Source: Casuarina equisetifolia (Eukaryota > Streptophyta > Magnoliopsida > Fagales > Casuarinaceae). From it: a stretch of 64,000 bases of DNA. Location: the NCBI GenBank assembly GCA_028551475.1, contig CM052354.1:23893258-23957257 (forward strand), in the 5' to 3' direction. Positions 13,044-42,692 of this stretch are shown here, in pieces. Position numbers and translations under genes: made by a program. The notes under the pieces are model-generated. The model was not told the DNA's origin and made no database searches. It worked only from the letters and a program-made list of their open reading frames with translations. Each line of letters starts with the position of its first letter. Within the stretch, counting starts at the first letter, position 1.

Positions 13044-16000
13044 ATGCTTAGCAGGTTAAGTAGGCGTTGCTTTTGCACTGGCACTCCGCAGCCATGGCTC
13101 TTTGTAGGGTTGGGCAACCCTGGGGAAAAGTACAAAGGGACGAGACATAATGTACTACATGAAATTATGCACCTCAACACAGTAATGCCAGTTTCACTAA
13201 TTGCTATTTTAACTTCAAAATACCTCCTAACTTTTTTGAACCAGGTAGGGTTTGAGTTCATTGATGAATTTGCTGAATCAGAAGGGATATCGATGAACTC
13301 AGTTCACTGCAAAGCTATCTTTGGAGGAGGTATGCGACTTTAGTTCAACTTTATATTCTAAATTTTTCTCAATTACTTGGTTTTGCTGGTCAAATTGATG
13401 GTTGCTTGGTAACAACATCAGGTTTTGTTGGTGACCGCCCTGTTTTCCTTGCAAAGCCTCAAACTTATATGAATCTTAGTGGTGAATCGGTAAGTGACTT
13501 AACTATTTACTTTTAGCTTCTGATGAAATATGTTCTTTACTTCTTTTATTTTTTGTCCACATAGAAGGGTTTTATGTTATTAATAGTTCAAGTGATGTGG
13601 AATAAATTAAGATTGACCTCTATAATAAGTGGTAGTTACTGTTCCATAAACTTGGTGTTCCACCAAAAACTAGGAGTGCAACTACCTGTAGGTTTGATTT
13701 GCAAGTTACTTTATGTTTTTGGTTTTACCCTGCACAATGCATACTTTCTTCTTTATTCTTTTCCGTAAGGCAAACTTAGTTAATGGGGTATTTTCATTTT
13801 GTCTTTCCTGCAACTCTTGTGGTGGTTTGGTTTTGTATGTTCTTCAATTTGAGTTATATGGTATTAAATCTGGATCATGTTAGCATTTTTTTCTTTACGT
13901 TTGAAATCTCAAATGGGATATAGGTTTTATGAAATGACTCATTTCTTTTTCTTTTTGGATTAACTACAGACTGGACCTCTTGCAGCTTACTATAAGCTAC
14001 CTCTTAACCGTGTTATTGTGGTAATTTTCATTTTGCATGGTCCCTTTCAGGTTTTTCAACATTTATGTTCCTGTTCTTTATATTATATTTTTTATGGTTG
14101 TAGTTTCACGATGACATGGACTTGCCTTGTGGAGTGCTTCGTCTTCATGATAAAGGAACTCATAGAAGCCACAACGGGTTTGTAGAGAAGATAGTCATTC
14201 TAGTTGTTTAGTAGCTTTCCTTCATAATCCCTGAGTTAAAATGAGAATGAGGTTTGTTTTTTGTTAAATGTTCTTCATGTGAATTTGGTAACTAGTCAGA
14301 CAAGGGAGTTTCCCTGTTTTATAATTTGAAGCTGTAAAGGCTAATGGCAAGGTGGATAAAAGACTATAATATCAGAAGGCATATGAGTATTTTATTGTCT
14401 ACATATGCATTGTGGATTCTGGTGAATGTTCAAAAATGACCTACTCACATGCACGAAAAAGGGTTTTTTGTTGCACAATTTCATCCTCTACCTCGCTTTT
14501 ACGGTAAGAGGAGTTGTCATTTGAAATCTAACTGCAATTGTGGATCAAGCACAATTAAGGTATGCATTGTAGTTCTATGATTTGCTTTGGTTTAATGACC
14601 TGTAAGCTTGGAACTTGACCCCAGGAGGGTTATTGGTCACATGACATAGGTCAGTGAAACACTAAGATCTGTATGCGCTAGGACTAATAGATAGAAGTTA
14701 CAATAAAGGCAACTTGTTTAGTTAATTAGGATATTAAAACCTTTATCCGACACACTAGGTTAGTGTTAGATGATAAAAAGGTAAAAATCATTGCTACAGT
14801 GAGTTAAATTGATGAAAAGGAAGAAATAAAATTCAGATATTTGTTTTATGGAAGGCCAAAGGGAGCATACTGACGCTTTAGATGCTCTCATTCTCTGGCG
14901 CAGCATGTACATGTTAATGTTATCAAATAAGACTGTCACGTGGCTAGGCTTGCTTCTGTTTGACAATTCCAGAATATTTTTCTTCTACATCAGCTTCCTT
15001 GTGTCGTTCTATGGCCTAAGTTGTATATAAGTTTAAAGAGAATGTGTAAGCAAGTATAAGGATCCAGTAGTTCTTTTTACTTCCCTTGTTTTGACTTGAT
15101 GACAAGCATATATACACAGTTTAAATATATTAGATGTCTTACTTTTTCTTGTTAAGACACTATTTTGGTATGGTATTCCAGAGGCAAGAAGTTGAAATGA
15201 TGAATTTATTTCACAAAGAAGTATGCAGCTGATTTGTATTCTCCAAGTGAGAGTGTTGGTCTTTGTCCATTTTTTTAATGTGTTAACTGAATCATAAGAA
15301 GTTGCAAAGTTTTATGACATTGATTTTTAAAGTGCTTTTTTTGTGTGTGGAAAATATGTTGTTATTTACTTTTATCTTCTTGTTTTCTATGATTAAACTA
15401 GGCTTAAGAGTGTGATCTCGCATTTTCGAGGCAACAAAGAATTTCCTCGGCTAAGAATTGGTTAGTTTGAAATCAGATTGTGATCCTAAGTGTTGTAGTT
15501 CTTTTTGTAAAGCTGAATTATTTTGGTTATTTTTTAAGGTATTGGTAAGCCACCTGGACAAATGGATCCCAAAGCATTCTTGCTCCAAAAGTTCAATAGA
15601 TTGGCTCGAGAACGTGTAAGTTGTGGTTTTCTACTCTTATGAAGGCAATAATTAAATTGGTCTGTATGTTCGACACAACCTTATTCCTCTTAGGATTCTA
15701 AAATTGGTCGTCGATAGAAATACTTCAAGCAATTATGGAACATTTATAAACTTTTGGTGAATTTGGATCTTTGTTATAACCAGTGGATAAGAATATCTCC
15801 ATATAGTGAGATCCAACTATGTTGCAGTTTCCTCCTTCAGACCATATATGAAATTCATTTAAAAACTTCGTTTTTTTTTTTTTTGTCCTTCATTTTGTGT
15901 AAGATTTGCCTTATGTTTGAAAATCAAGCAATGTATGATGACAGTTTAGTGCTTTCTTTGGTATTTGATTTTAATAGTTGACGATTGAAGTGAGGCATGG

Positions 16001-16197
16001 TTGTGCTTGTGGCTGAACGTGTTTCCTTTTCATTCTGATAAGTTTAATATTCCTTTTGTGAATAGATTGATGCTTCTTTGCAAGAGGGTGTAGTCGTGTT
16101 GAGGCAAATTTTATCTGAAGGATTGACAGAAACTGCAAGATGGTTTAACAGGCAGCAAATGTATAAGCATTTGAGATTGCAGAATATGCCCACGTGA
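13044..16197 (+). CDS. PTH: Peptidyl-tRNA hydrolase, organelle type
   Basis: Eight exons: 13044-13151, 13245-13329, 13422-13489, 13970-14020, 14104-14177, 15402-15460, 15539-15615 and 16066-16197. All junctions are GT-AG and the frame stays open, giving 217 residues. The enzyme cleaves peptidyl-tRNA released by stalled ribosomes, recycling tRNA. It shows [20 protein letters not shown] with the catalytic His (H35) and substrate-binding Asn, [26 protein letters not shown] with the Asp that activates the His, and SHNGLKSVI with the second conserved Asn. The N-terminal 17 residues ([14 protein letters not shown]) are basic and look like a short mitochondrial presequence. The length fits plant mitochondrial Pth. 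The usual GGHGGHNG loop reads GTHRSHNG here. A CAG acceptor near 12941-12943 suggests a further intron in the 5' leader. Confidence 0.92.
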
Positions 16198-17575
16198 CAA
16201 GCTTAGGTATTCGCTTTAACATTTTAGATTGCTGCAAAAGCTTATGATTTCCTGAAATACCTCCGGATTGTATGCTAATTTGCAAAAGAAGAGATGTACT
16301 TAAATGCATTAACCGCAGACATGGAGTAACCTTTTTTTTAATTATGATTGGCGCCAAGCCGTTCAACAGATAGAGTCTGCAGCTGTAGTTCATGTCTAGA
16401 TCATTTCCTGGCTACACCTTGTTCCACCTTTCAGGCTTGAAATTATTTTTTATGTACCAACACATTCTCGTTGGACTAGAAGCGCTGAAACAGGAATCTT
16501 CTGTGCTTTGTTCTTTAATTATGCCCATCAACAAGTTGGGTCTTTTAGTGGAACCAGTGGCTCAAGTCTAGGGGCGAATATGAGGCGATGCTGTAGTTCA
16601 TCTCAAACCTCTTACATCGATACCAGGGAAATGCGTATCTGATCCTGGCTTTAAACTATTGCATGCTTTTTTGGAAGGAATATACCATGTGACTCACAAT
16701 ACAGCTATACCAAATTATTTTACTTTACTAGTTTGTGTTTGGTTTGAAGAATCCATGTTATCCTGGCAAGTTCACCATTTTAGATTATATTTGAAAATGG
16801 TTTCAAAAAATCTTTTCTCTTTTCATAAAATTTAACCAAATGAAAACCATTTTCTAAACAAAATACGTGAAGAAAATATCAAAAAGAGATTAAAAAAAAA
16901 AGCTTTGATCATCATATTAGAGATTATAAGTTCATAACTCTAGTCCATTCTCATTTTGGGCGGAATAGATTTATTAATTCTTTGATTCCAATTAGATAAG
17001 AGAGATCTTGAATTAAAAAATAAATGCTAGAAGATTAAAAAAAGGTGAGTTTGCAATTCACTAATAGAAGTAGATCCATTCTAATTTGTATCTAGTAATG
17101 AGGTAATTATCGCTAGGTAATAATTGGTTTCTTTTCTATTTAAAAACAAAATAAAAAATAAATGGAAGGGAAAGGGTCAGACAAATCAAGTAAACTCCTT
17201 GCATTTCTCATCTTCCACGCAAAAGGAGTTTAGTTTGATATATTTTATTTTCATAGATTAAAAATGATTATTCACCAGAGGAAAAGATTCTTCAATCTAA
17301 CATATTCTTTGGTGTATTTGACCGTTGTTGCTTCGAACGCGTCGTGTGCATAAAGAAAAAACTAATGAGACTTATTCGCTAGTAGCCGTTACGGACGTGG
17401 AACGCCTTGGTATTCGGTCACCGAGGAAGGGCATTCCTGGAAATACATTGTTTTCCCAATCCGACCGTTATGGAATTCAAAGCCGCACAGAACGCGATGG
17501 TTTGAAAAGCCTTGCCCAGCAGTTTCTCCTCTCAAAACAGACTCTCTCTCTCTCACAATCAAAATTTAGGAATTC
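16198..17575. other. Intergenic between PTH and membrane-protein gene
   Basis: 3' flank of PTH, AT-rich spacer and the promoter side of the next gene. The stretch 17325-17570 precedes the next start codon and includes a CTCTCTCTCTC run, as expected of a 5' leader. No separate gene is supported. Confidence 0.55.
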
Positions 17576-18190
17576 ATGGCTGATCAGAGCATAATACCAT
17601 CAATCATGGAGCCGAAGCCCTTGCACCCACTTCACCAAATAGCCGAAACACCAACCCATAAGCTTCTTCTCAAGCAATGGCTGAAGGAAGAAGAACTAAT
17701 CCTCGGAAGAGTTAATCTCAAAGAAACCCAAATCGACTCTGTCCGCAGGGAAATCACAATGCTCTACATCTTCTTCTTCCTCTTCCACTCCACATCTTTG
17801 GTCCTCCTCTTCGGTGCTTCCTCTAGAGACCCACTTTCCAACCGGTTAGCCTGCCACAGATCATGGATCCCATCAGTCTGCTCCGTTCTGTTCTCGCTCG
17901 CGATCATTTGGGCCGTGCGGTACAAGAGCGACGTCGAGGTCCACTTGGAGAAGATGCTGGAGAGGGAGAAAGAGGACGGAAAGCTGTTGGCTAAGTGCGT
18001 AGAGGAATTGAAGAAGAAGGGTGTCGAATTCGACTTGTTGAAGGAGGTCGACGCGCTTCGAAGGGCGAAAAGTTTGCGTGTGGAGGCCAAGGCGGTCAGG
18101 AAATGGTCGGCGAGGGATTTCGTCTCGTTGTTCTTCTTCACCATGTCCTGCCTTGTTCTCGCCATCACAAGGGCTGTCCTCTGCCACTAG
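17576..18190 (+). CDS. Uncharacterised plant membrane protein with coiled coil
   Basis: Intronless, 204 residues. I do not recognise a named family. The N-terminal part (residues 1-60) contains PLHPLHQIAETPTHKLLLKQ and a charged helix. Residues about 62-82 (MLYIFFFLFHSTSLVLLFGA), 98-116 and 181-202 are hydrophobic, giving three likely membrane spans. Between spans two and three (about 117-175) lies a Lys/Glu-rich helix with heptad character (EVHLEKMLEREKEDGKLLAK). Codon use is even and the frame is clean over its length, which supports a real gene. The ATG at 17576 is the first in frame after a CT-rich leader; a second in-frame ATG follows 10 codons later. Function unknown. Confidence 0.75.
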   Translation: MADQSIIPSIMEPKPLHPLHQIAETPTHKLLLKQWLKEEELILGRVNLKETQIDSVRREITMLYIFFFLFHSTSLVLLFGASSRDPLSNRLACHRSWIPSVCSVLFSLAIIWAVRYKSDVEVHLEKMLEREKEDGKLLAKCVEELKKKGVEFDLLKEVDALRRAKSLRVEAKAVRKWSARDFVSLFFFTMSCLVLAITRAVLCH

Positions 18191-18931
18191 GCTTTCATCC
18201 AAGGGATGTGATCGGCCACAGGATTATGGCAAATGGCTGGAAATCTTTTGATTAGTTCTTTCTTTAATTTGCAATATTGATATGGGGTGGCAAAACATAT
18301 GTACAGAACATTCTGTTCTGCTTTTTGGCAAACTGATGAAATAACAGTTTCTTTCATTCTAAACTGTGACTGCAAAGTGTTGTAGTTTGATTAAGGCTTT
18401 GTTTCTCAGCTTCATCGTTGCTTGTGACCTGGGTTTTGTTTCCTTTATAATCAGCATCTTGTATAACCCAATTGGTACTCCAGATTGATTCTCGAAGATG
18501 AGCTTTCAATTTGGCACTCCCTAAAAAATTGGACGAACCAAACGAGTTTTGTTCGTGGGATGATTATATGTTATTGTACAACCAAAATTCATGTTCGTAT
18601 GGAGGTTGCTTTCCTTGATTTTGTCCTCTTTTTGATTCAAATGAATGATTGATTGCGATCAATTCCAGTGAAAGTGAATAAGAGAAAATTTTGGAACTCC
18701 ATGGTCAATCAACAACAGAAGCATATGGATGTTCAACATAAGAATATTAAGAAATATATGTGGGAGATCTAAAAAATGTAACTCGAATGATAAAAAAGAT
18801 TTACATGAAAGATCTTATATAATAAATATCCTTTTTCAAAACTTCTGAACTTGAACACATTTTAGATGGATATTTATGAAACAAATTTATTAGAGGCTTT
18901 GGATGATCGAAAAAAAAGGTAAATTATGCGG

Positions 18932-18963
<32 letters not shown>

Positions 18964-19117
18964 GAAAGAAAGGGAGACTAACGGCACGCGGCCACGCTTT
19001 TTGATTGGGCCCACCGTCCATACGCGCTCGGTAGGACCCACCACACAACGTAAACACGGGGGGATTACTGGTCTAAGGTATCAAGACCCTCCGTCTACCG
19101 ATCAGATCATCTTTATT

Positions 19118-19154
<37 letters not shown>

Positions 19155-19196
19155 CGAACCCTAGAATTTCAAATCGGAGGTCTCCGATCATCAAAC
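18191..19196. other. Intergenic and CHMP1 promoter/5' leader
   Basis: This contains the 3' flank of the membrane-protein gene, an A-run near 18940-18960 and the CT-rich leader of CHMP1. No further gene seen. Confidence 0.6.
19121..19151 (+). repeat. (CT)n tract in the CHMP1 5' leader
   Basis: About 15 CT dinucleotides end 46 bp upstream of the CHMP1 ATG. Pyrimidine dinucleotide tracts are common in plant 5' leaders and core promoters and may act as such here. Confidence 0.8.
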
Positions 19197-19808
19197 ATGG
19201 GAAACACGGAGAAGCTTTTGAATCAGATCATGGAATTGAAATTCACGGCGAAGTCTCTGCAACGGCAGGCGAAGAAATGCGAGAAGGAGGAGAAGTCCGA
19301 GAAGCTGAAGATAAAGAAGGCGATGGAGAAGGGAAACATAGACGGCGCTCGAATCTACGCGGAGAACGCGATCCGGAAGCGTACCGAGCAGATGAACTAC
19401 CTGCGCCTTGCTTCTCGCCTGGATGCTGTGGTTGCGCGTCTCGATACGCAAGCCAAGATGACGAGCATCAACAAGTCCATGGGCAACATCGTCAAGTCTC
19501 TGGAGTCATCGCTCGCCACCGGCAACCTTCAGAAGATGTCGGAGACCATGGACTCGTTCGAGAAGCAGTTCGTCAACATGGAGGTCCAGGCTGAGTTCAT
19601 GGAGAGCGCCATGGCCGGCTCCACCTCGCTCTCCACTCCCGAAGGCGAGGTCAACAGTCTCATGCAGCAAGTCGCCGACGACTATGGCCTCGAGGTCTCT
19701 GTCGGTCTACCGCAGCCAGCCGCGCACGCCGTGCCCACCAAGGAGGCCGAGAAGGTCGACGAGGACGACCTTACCAGGCGTCTTGCTGAGCTTAAGGCGA
19801 GAGGGTAA
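19197..19808 (+). CDS. CHMP1: ESCRT-III subunit CHMP1
   Basis: Intronless, 203 residues, the usual length for plant CHMP1. ESCRT-III polymers bud and cut membranes at multivesicular endosomes, sending ubiquitinated cargo to the vacuole. In Arabidopsis CHMP1 is needed for sorting auxin carriers. The N-terminal half is strongly basic and helical ([20 protein letters not shown], then [20 protein letters not shown]), and the C-terminal half is acidic. The last residues ([16 protein letters not shown]) form the MIM1 helix that binds the MIT domain of VPS4 and LIP5. The start is the first ATG after the CT-rich leader and matches the family's MGN start. No defects seen. Confidence 0.96.
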   Translation: MGNTEKLLNQIMELKFTAKSLQRQAKKCEKEEKSEKLKIKKAMEKGNIDGARIYAENAIRKRTEQMNYLRLASRLDAVVARLDTQAKMTSINKSMGNIVKSLESSLATGNLQKMSETMDSFEKQFVNMEVQAEFMESAMAGSTSLSTPEGEVNSLMQQVADDYGLEVSVGLPQPAAHAVPTKEAEKVDEDDLTRRLAELKARG

Positions 19809-22800
19809 TCCGATTGTACTATTGATGAGGTTGTTGACTTCTTATTAAGATAATGCGATATGTGTATGGTGCATTTACTCTTTATATTCTGTAAAAATCT
19901 GACAGATTTCGTATTTTGGGCTTATTGTTCACCATCTGGTTACTTTCGTGGATGTGAATGACTTTAACATGGTTTTGTGTATAGTGTGATTTTTAGCGTG
20001 CGTGTGTAGGTGTGTTCTTTGTGATTGCTTCGTCGTGCCAACGGAATTTGTTATTTTGGGTAGATTGGTGAGTTGGGATTTGTGTCTTTTTCTTAGAAAT
20101 GGTAGAAATTTCGTGTTATAGGAAGTTGGCATATCTAAATCTTTGAACACTTTTTTTATTCTAGTTGATAATTAATTATTGTATTGGTTTGTTCCTTACC
20201 TCTTTGCTCTAAATGTCTGTTTGTTTCAATATCTGAATCATTGTTTGGTTGGTATGAAATGATCTTCTTGTCTATGTGCTTGAGTGCAAGTTAATATTAT
20301 GATCCTTGCAAACTTTTAGTACGTTTTGTGGTTAAAGATCTAGTGTCATATTTGTTTTTTACTTGTTAAAGATCTAGTGGTTAAAGATCCTTGTCATATT
20401 TGTTTCGTAGATGGTAGCTTAATGCTGTTGTTATGCTTGAGATTATTTAAGGCCTCAAGAGGATGGAACTGGAATCTTGGGTGCCAAACGTTGGAGTTTC
20501 ATTGAGTTGAACACACTAAAAACACAGGATAGTCAAAACATTACAGAAACCTTTAAATATTAAGTAACCACGAAGACTCGAAATACTATTATTAGCAAGG
20601 TTATGCGTGATTTTAAGCCTGCCACATGTGATGAGCATACATTACATAAGCATCTGTTTCTGATGGAGTTCAGAGTTATCTAAAAATCACATAACTGAAG
20701 AGATGATAATAACTTAGGTTTTTGTCTTCGCTATAGAACTAGCAGTGACTTCCTATCAAGTGGGGTAGGATGCGAGAAATTTGTTGATGAAGTTCACATA
20801 TGAATTTAAGAGTCTAGATTGTAAGAACAAATTCATCAAAAACTCCCAGAGTCTAGATTGTAAGAATAAATCTAATTTAGTTGAAGACTTGAAGTGGAAA
20901 GAGTTTGAACATGAAGGTGAGATGCGTATTCAGGCTTTTTTCTTATAAGTGAAGTATTTAGGGTGGTTCTTTAAACTGCTGAAGCTAAGAAGCGATTTTA
21001 GCTAGGGTTGCCTTCCACTCTGAATAAAGCTATTAAGAGCGAGCTATAGAGTGGACAGCATCGGATTGGGTAGAAAGGGTGATGCGGTTGATTTGAGGAA
21101 ATTTATTTTACTTTCCTCAGGAGTTCTGAGATCTAAATGTGCACATTTGGTGAAACAAGAATTTCCAAGCGAAACACCGAGCATGTAAAGATACAGAGTG
21201 GAAGCAGCAAAAGTGCTGCTTGGAAGTTAGAATCTTATGGCTTTCTAGTGAAGCAGGAATTCGTGATGTTTAGCATCATCTGACTTGGTTTTGTATAGTG
21301 TCTTCTGATTTTTATCCTTCCGAAGGCCTTTTTGTTCAGATGATTTCTTGGGGAAATTATTGCCTTTTTGGTTCCATTTCTCTTATACCGTAGTATGAAA
21401 TTATACAACGTATGGTGGTTTAATTTTGCTGGATATCAACATTATTCTGGAGTATACCTGCACCGTTTAGGCTAAGATTGTAAATGATACAAAGGTAAGA
21501 TTTTGCAAATCTGACCTTGTAACACTTTGTTCTTGATGCATATTCCTTGTTAAAGCTTCACCAGAAATTATCTAACAAGTATCCACACCGTAACGGATCA
21601 ATGTAAAGCTGCAAGATCATTGTCCATTGTTCAGCTGCATCTTCGAAAACAAGTTAATAAAATAGCTCAAAAAAAAATTGCTTATAGGAAGGTACTTATT
21701 TTTAATTTGACCGGCATACTCGAAAAGAATTGCATTTGGATAATGCTAAAGTATGAAATAGATTTATCTCATTATTTGTCCAAAAGGTTCAACAATTACT
21801 TTTAATATCTTTGTAAGATCTTAAGGACCATGTTGTATGTTGAAAATAGGCTCTATTTAGGAACTCTACAGAATTTTGATGACTATTTTAGATCTTGGGT
21901 TATTCATGTGAGGAGTAAGGTTAAGACATTGAAGAGCAGTTTAAAAAATAGTGACTATATGAGATATGAAAGTCCAAATGCACTAAATTACGCATTTGGA
22001 TAAATAGGTTTCTTGATATGTTATATTAAGTAATCAAATAAGGAATTATAATCTTTAATTTCTACAGTAAGTCAGCCTTCAACCCAAAGGAGACGTTAGG
22101 ATGCCACCACTGTCTGAATATATAAGAGTTCAGATGGAATAACTTATATCCATTTGTTGAAAAGAATTACAAAAGCAGGAAGGTATCGCATAATTCTGGG
22201 TTGGAGGGTATCCGAGAAGAGCTTTCCCAGGACCTTTGAGAGTGCCAATGTCCACTTGTCTAACAGTTTAGCTTGCTTATCTTATAGTCTAGTCATTAAT
22301 TTTAGAAATTCACGTGCACTTTAGATTGATTTTCATTAATTACATTGATATTATCCTTCATTAGTCAGAATCCTACTCAAAAAAGAGAGTGGCTGGTGTA
22401 CTGAATCTTAGAGTGATTGAGGCAATTGCTTAGGAGTTGGTTTTTTCCCCACCTTCTCGAAAATACTTTTAAATTAAGTTTATCATCTAGTTAACTTCTC
22501 AGTTCTGTATCATCACTTCCAATGTGTGGTTCTTGTACTACGCTTGCTTTTGGGCCATCAATGCAACCTACCTTCCCAGGTTCATAACACCATCTAATAA
22601 CACTGGACCATATAAAACTTTAAGATCGTGTGACCTGCTCGAAAGTATTCAAGAGAGCGTGAGGGAGAGGGAGAATGAAGATAGCCATCAAATGTAACAT
22701 CCTTTGTAAAGTATCGATGTCAGAACACTTGTGCTTTTAGACTCTCACCTTGTCTTGGTAAAACTGTTAATAAGTTTTCTGAAAAATCCACAACTTAAAG

Positions 22801-23257
22801 GAGAAACATCACCTTAGTGACTGTAGCAAAGAGTTTTGCAACCACTTAAAATGAATATTTGTTGTAGGAAAAGTGGAATACTTGACAAGAAAGTAATATG
22901 GTCCCAAGACCACTGGTCGCTCTCGTCCAAAGAAACAAAATTTTAGAAATTAAAAATGAATAGCAGAAGGGGGGAAACAGAAAAACAAATACCAAAACAA
23001 AATCATTTATAATATACTTTCATATCCAGCAACACTTGAAATCAATGCCTTGTAAATAATGTACAACAGAAGTTGCTCGAGTAGGTCCTTATTTAACGGT
23101 ATTTCCCTCACAAGAGTATTGAAAAATCTACCTCAAGAGAGCACATATCTCTTGGGACAATGAGGTCGGGAACTGAAGTACATAAAACTTGTTCATGTTC
23201 TTCATTGCAAAAGCCAAAAAAAAAAAAAAAGGAAGAAGAAGAAGAAATAAAAGAGGA
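19809..23257. other. Intergenic between CHMP1 and the receptor kinase
   Basis: AT-rich, about 3.4 kb, between the convergent 3' ends of CHMP1 and the receptor kinase. It holds one copy of an unclassified dispersed repeat (21716-22656) and two short local direct repeats (about 20334-20405 and 20810-20865). No gene supported. Confidence 0.65.
21716..22656 (+). repeat. Dispersed repeat, copy A (unclassified)
   Basis: About 0.94 kb, collinear with 29636-30665 in the same orientation. Shared blocks include GACTATTTTAGATCTTGGGT, ATAGGTTTCTTGATATGTTA, GGAGTGGCTGGTGTACTGAA-like text and the ending GACCTGCTCNANAGTATTCAAGA. By eye identity is roughly 80-85% with small indels. No ORF, LTR or terminal inverted repeat is evident, so it is an unclassified, probably non-autonomous, element or a segmental copy. 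Confidence 0.8.
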
Positions 23258-40973
<17,716 letters not shown>

Positions 40974-42692
40974 GAATGCAAGTCTACAAGGAAATCAACT
41001 TTTCCTGTGCTCAGAGTATATATGAACCGGCAGTGACCAGATTAGTAGACGCCGCCACAAAGCAGTCACTCGTCTCAGGTGGGAGCCGATGGATCCAGCT
41101 CATTACTGTCATCAGTGGACTGTAATTGTCTTTGGCAAGTGGGAAAATCGTTAAGTAATTAATTTTAGCCAAAAAGAATGGGCAGACGACTATATGTTTA
41201 CCAATTGCATGATTTAAACCGGAAGATTAGTTCTACCAATATCCAAGAGGAAAACATGAAGCATGATGCAGGGATTCTTAGACAGTTTAAAGAATATATG
41301 AAGAAGAAGGGGTACTGCTGCCTTCTCACTGTGTCCTTTTCAAAAGGGAAGTTTATAATTTGACCATACGTAGCCATTCTTAGAGATCAAAGTTGGCGAG
41401 CGCCACCTACTATCTAAATAAGGCTAGTCACTTTTTTCAAGAAGGGTGACACAGCTTTCCGTCATGGACTTTGACAGCTTCAGGGCACTTTGAACCTTTC
41501 ATTATTTTGGATTAGCTAAGTCAACTTAATTACTTTGCAAGTGGACAAAATATATTTCCTGGGAGCTGACTTCTTTGGAAAGATCTTGCCTCCACCGACT
41601 TAGCAACTTGCTGAAACTTTTGCATTATTCGCATTATGAGAGCTTATCACATTAAATATGTGATCTTACAAACGGTATGCCATTTGGTAATATAAAGATG
41701 TCATGGTAGTATTAGCTATCAATGAAGTTTCCATAATTTATATCTAGATAGTGGTCCGAATCACTTAAATTTGGTGTCAAGTTTCTCTTAGCTTGCCTCT
41801 CTTTTTGTGCTTTTAGATTTTGGTTTATGTTATGTGAATTTATCATACTTTGCATTAGTTCATTATCTGAAATCATTTTTGAATTTCATTCAATTTCTTA
41901 GTTTCAATTAAAGCTTAGTGTTCAGAAAAAAATATTTGAAACAATTGAACTGATGTAACCATACATAAAATATTGAATTACTCTTATTGTGAGAAAACAA
42001 TTTTTGACTAGTATTTTTTAGAAAGATATGTTGAACAACAACCCTCACAAACTTTCGGTTATATATTTTAGCTACCGCAAATTAGTATATTTTTAAAAGT
42101 AAGGGATAGTTGTGATATACAACATTAACATAGAATCAAAAGGTAACTTGCTTTAATTTTTAAAAACCCAATTCAAACCTCCTTTTTGGGACTGTCTTGT
42201 TTTCATCACATTCAACAATTAGTCCATTATGCCAAAGAGTTCAGAGCCAAACCAGACAGCACAAACCTAAACCGCATTGATGAAGATGGGCCTCTTGGCT
42301 GGCTCCGATACAATTATATGGACTGTTAAAATCTAACCTTGCTACTCAAATGGGTAAGGTTCCCATGTTTGTGCGACAAATTGAGCAAGTGCATTTTGAA
42401 ATGAAAACAACAAGGTTTAGATCAAAGATAATCGAGTGAAAGAATTTAATCCAAAATTTCAACGTAACCAACAATAAATGGTACAGAGATGTTGGTAGAA
42501 AAAGGAAATCTCAAAATCTTACTCAAGGAACTTTTATTAAATACCAAGAATGAATACTTATCTGTAATCCCATTTGATGTATGGGATTCTAAAATTAACC
42601 TAGATCTAATGCCAAATTAACTAAACCTTCCTTCAAATCACTACAGTATACTCTTTTTCAAGGCTGATAGGCTGACCTGATAATTTACTTGA
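40974..42692. other. Intergenic between receptor kinase start and PPR 3' end
   Basis: Promoter of the receptor kinase (near 41000-41150) and AT-rich spacer. Small open frames here show no domain. No repeat recognised. Confidence 0.6.
41017..41024 (-). promoter_or_regulatory. TATA box of the receptor kinase gene
   Basis: On the minus strand CATATATACTC lies about 45 bp upstream of the ATG at 40973. The position and sequence fit a TATA box with a short leader. This is an inference from motif and distance only. Confidence 0.45.

Noticed and set aside
17764..18202. Two open frames of 109-134 residues on the minus strand
   Set aside because: They are antisense to the membrane-protein gene. Their Ser/Leu-rich composition mirrors the real Lys/Glu-rich helix.
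18926..19594. 222-residue open frame overlapping CHMP1
   Set aside because: It overlaps the CHMP1 frame and starts in an A-run and CT repeat. The composition is low-complexity and it has no domain; it is a shadow of CHMP1.
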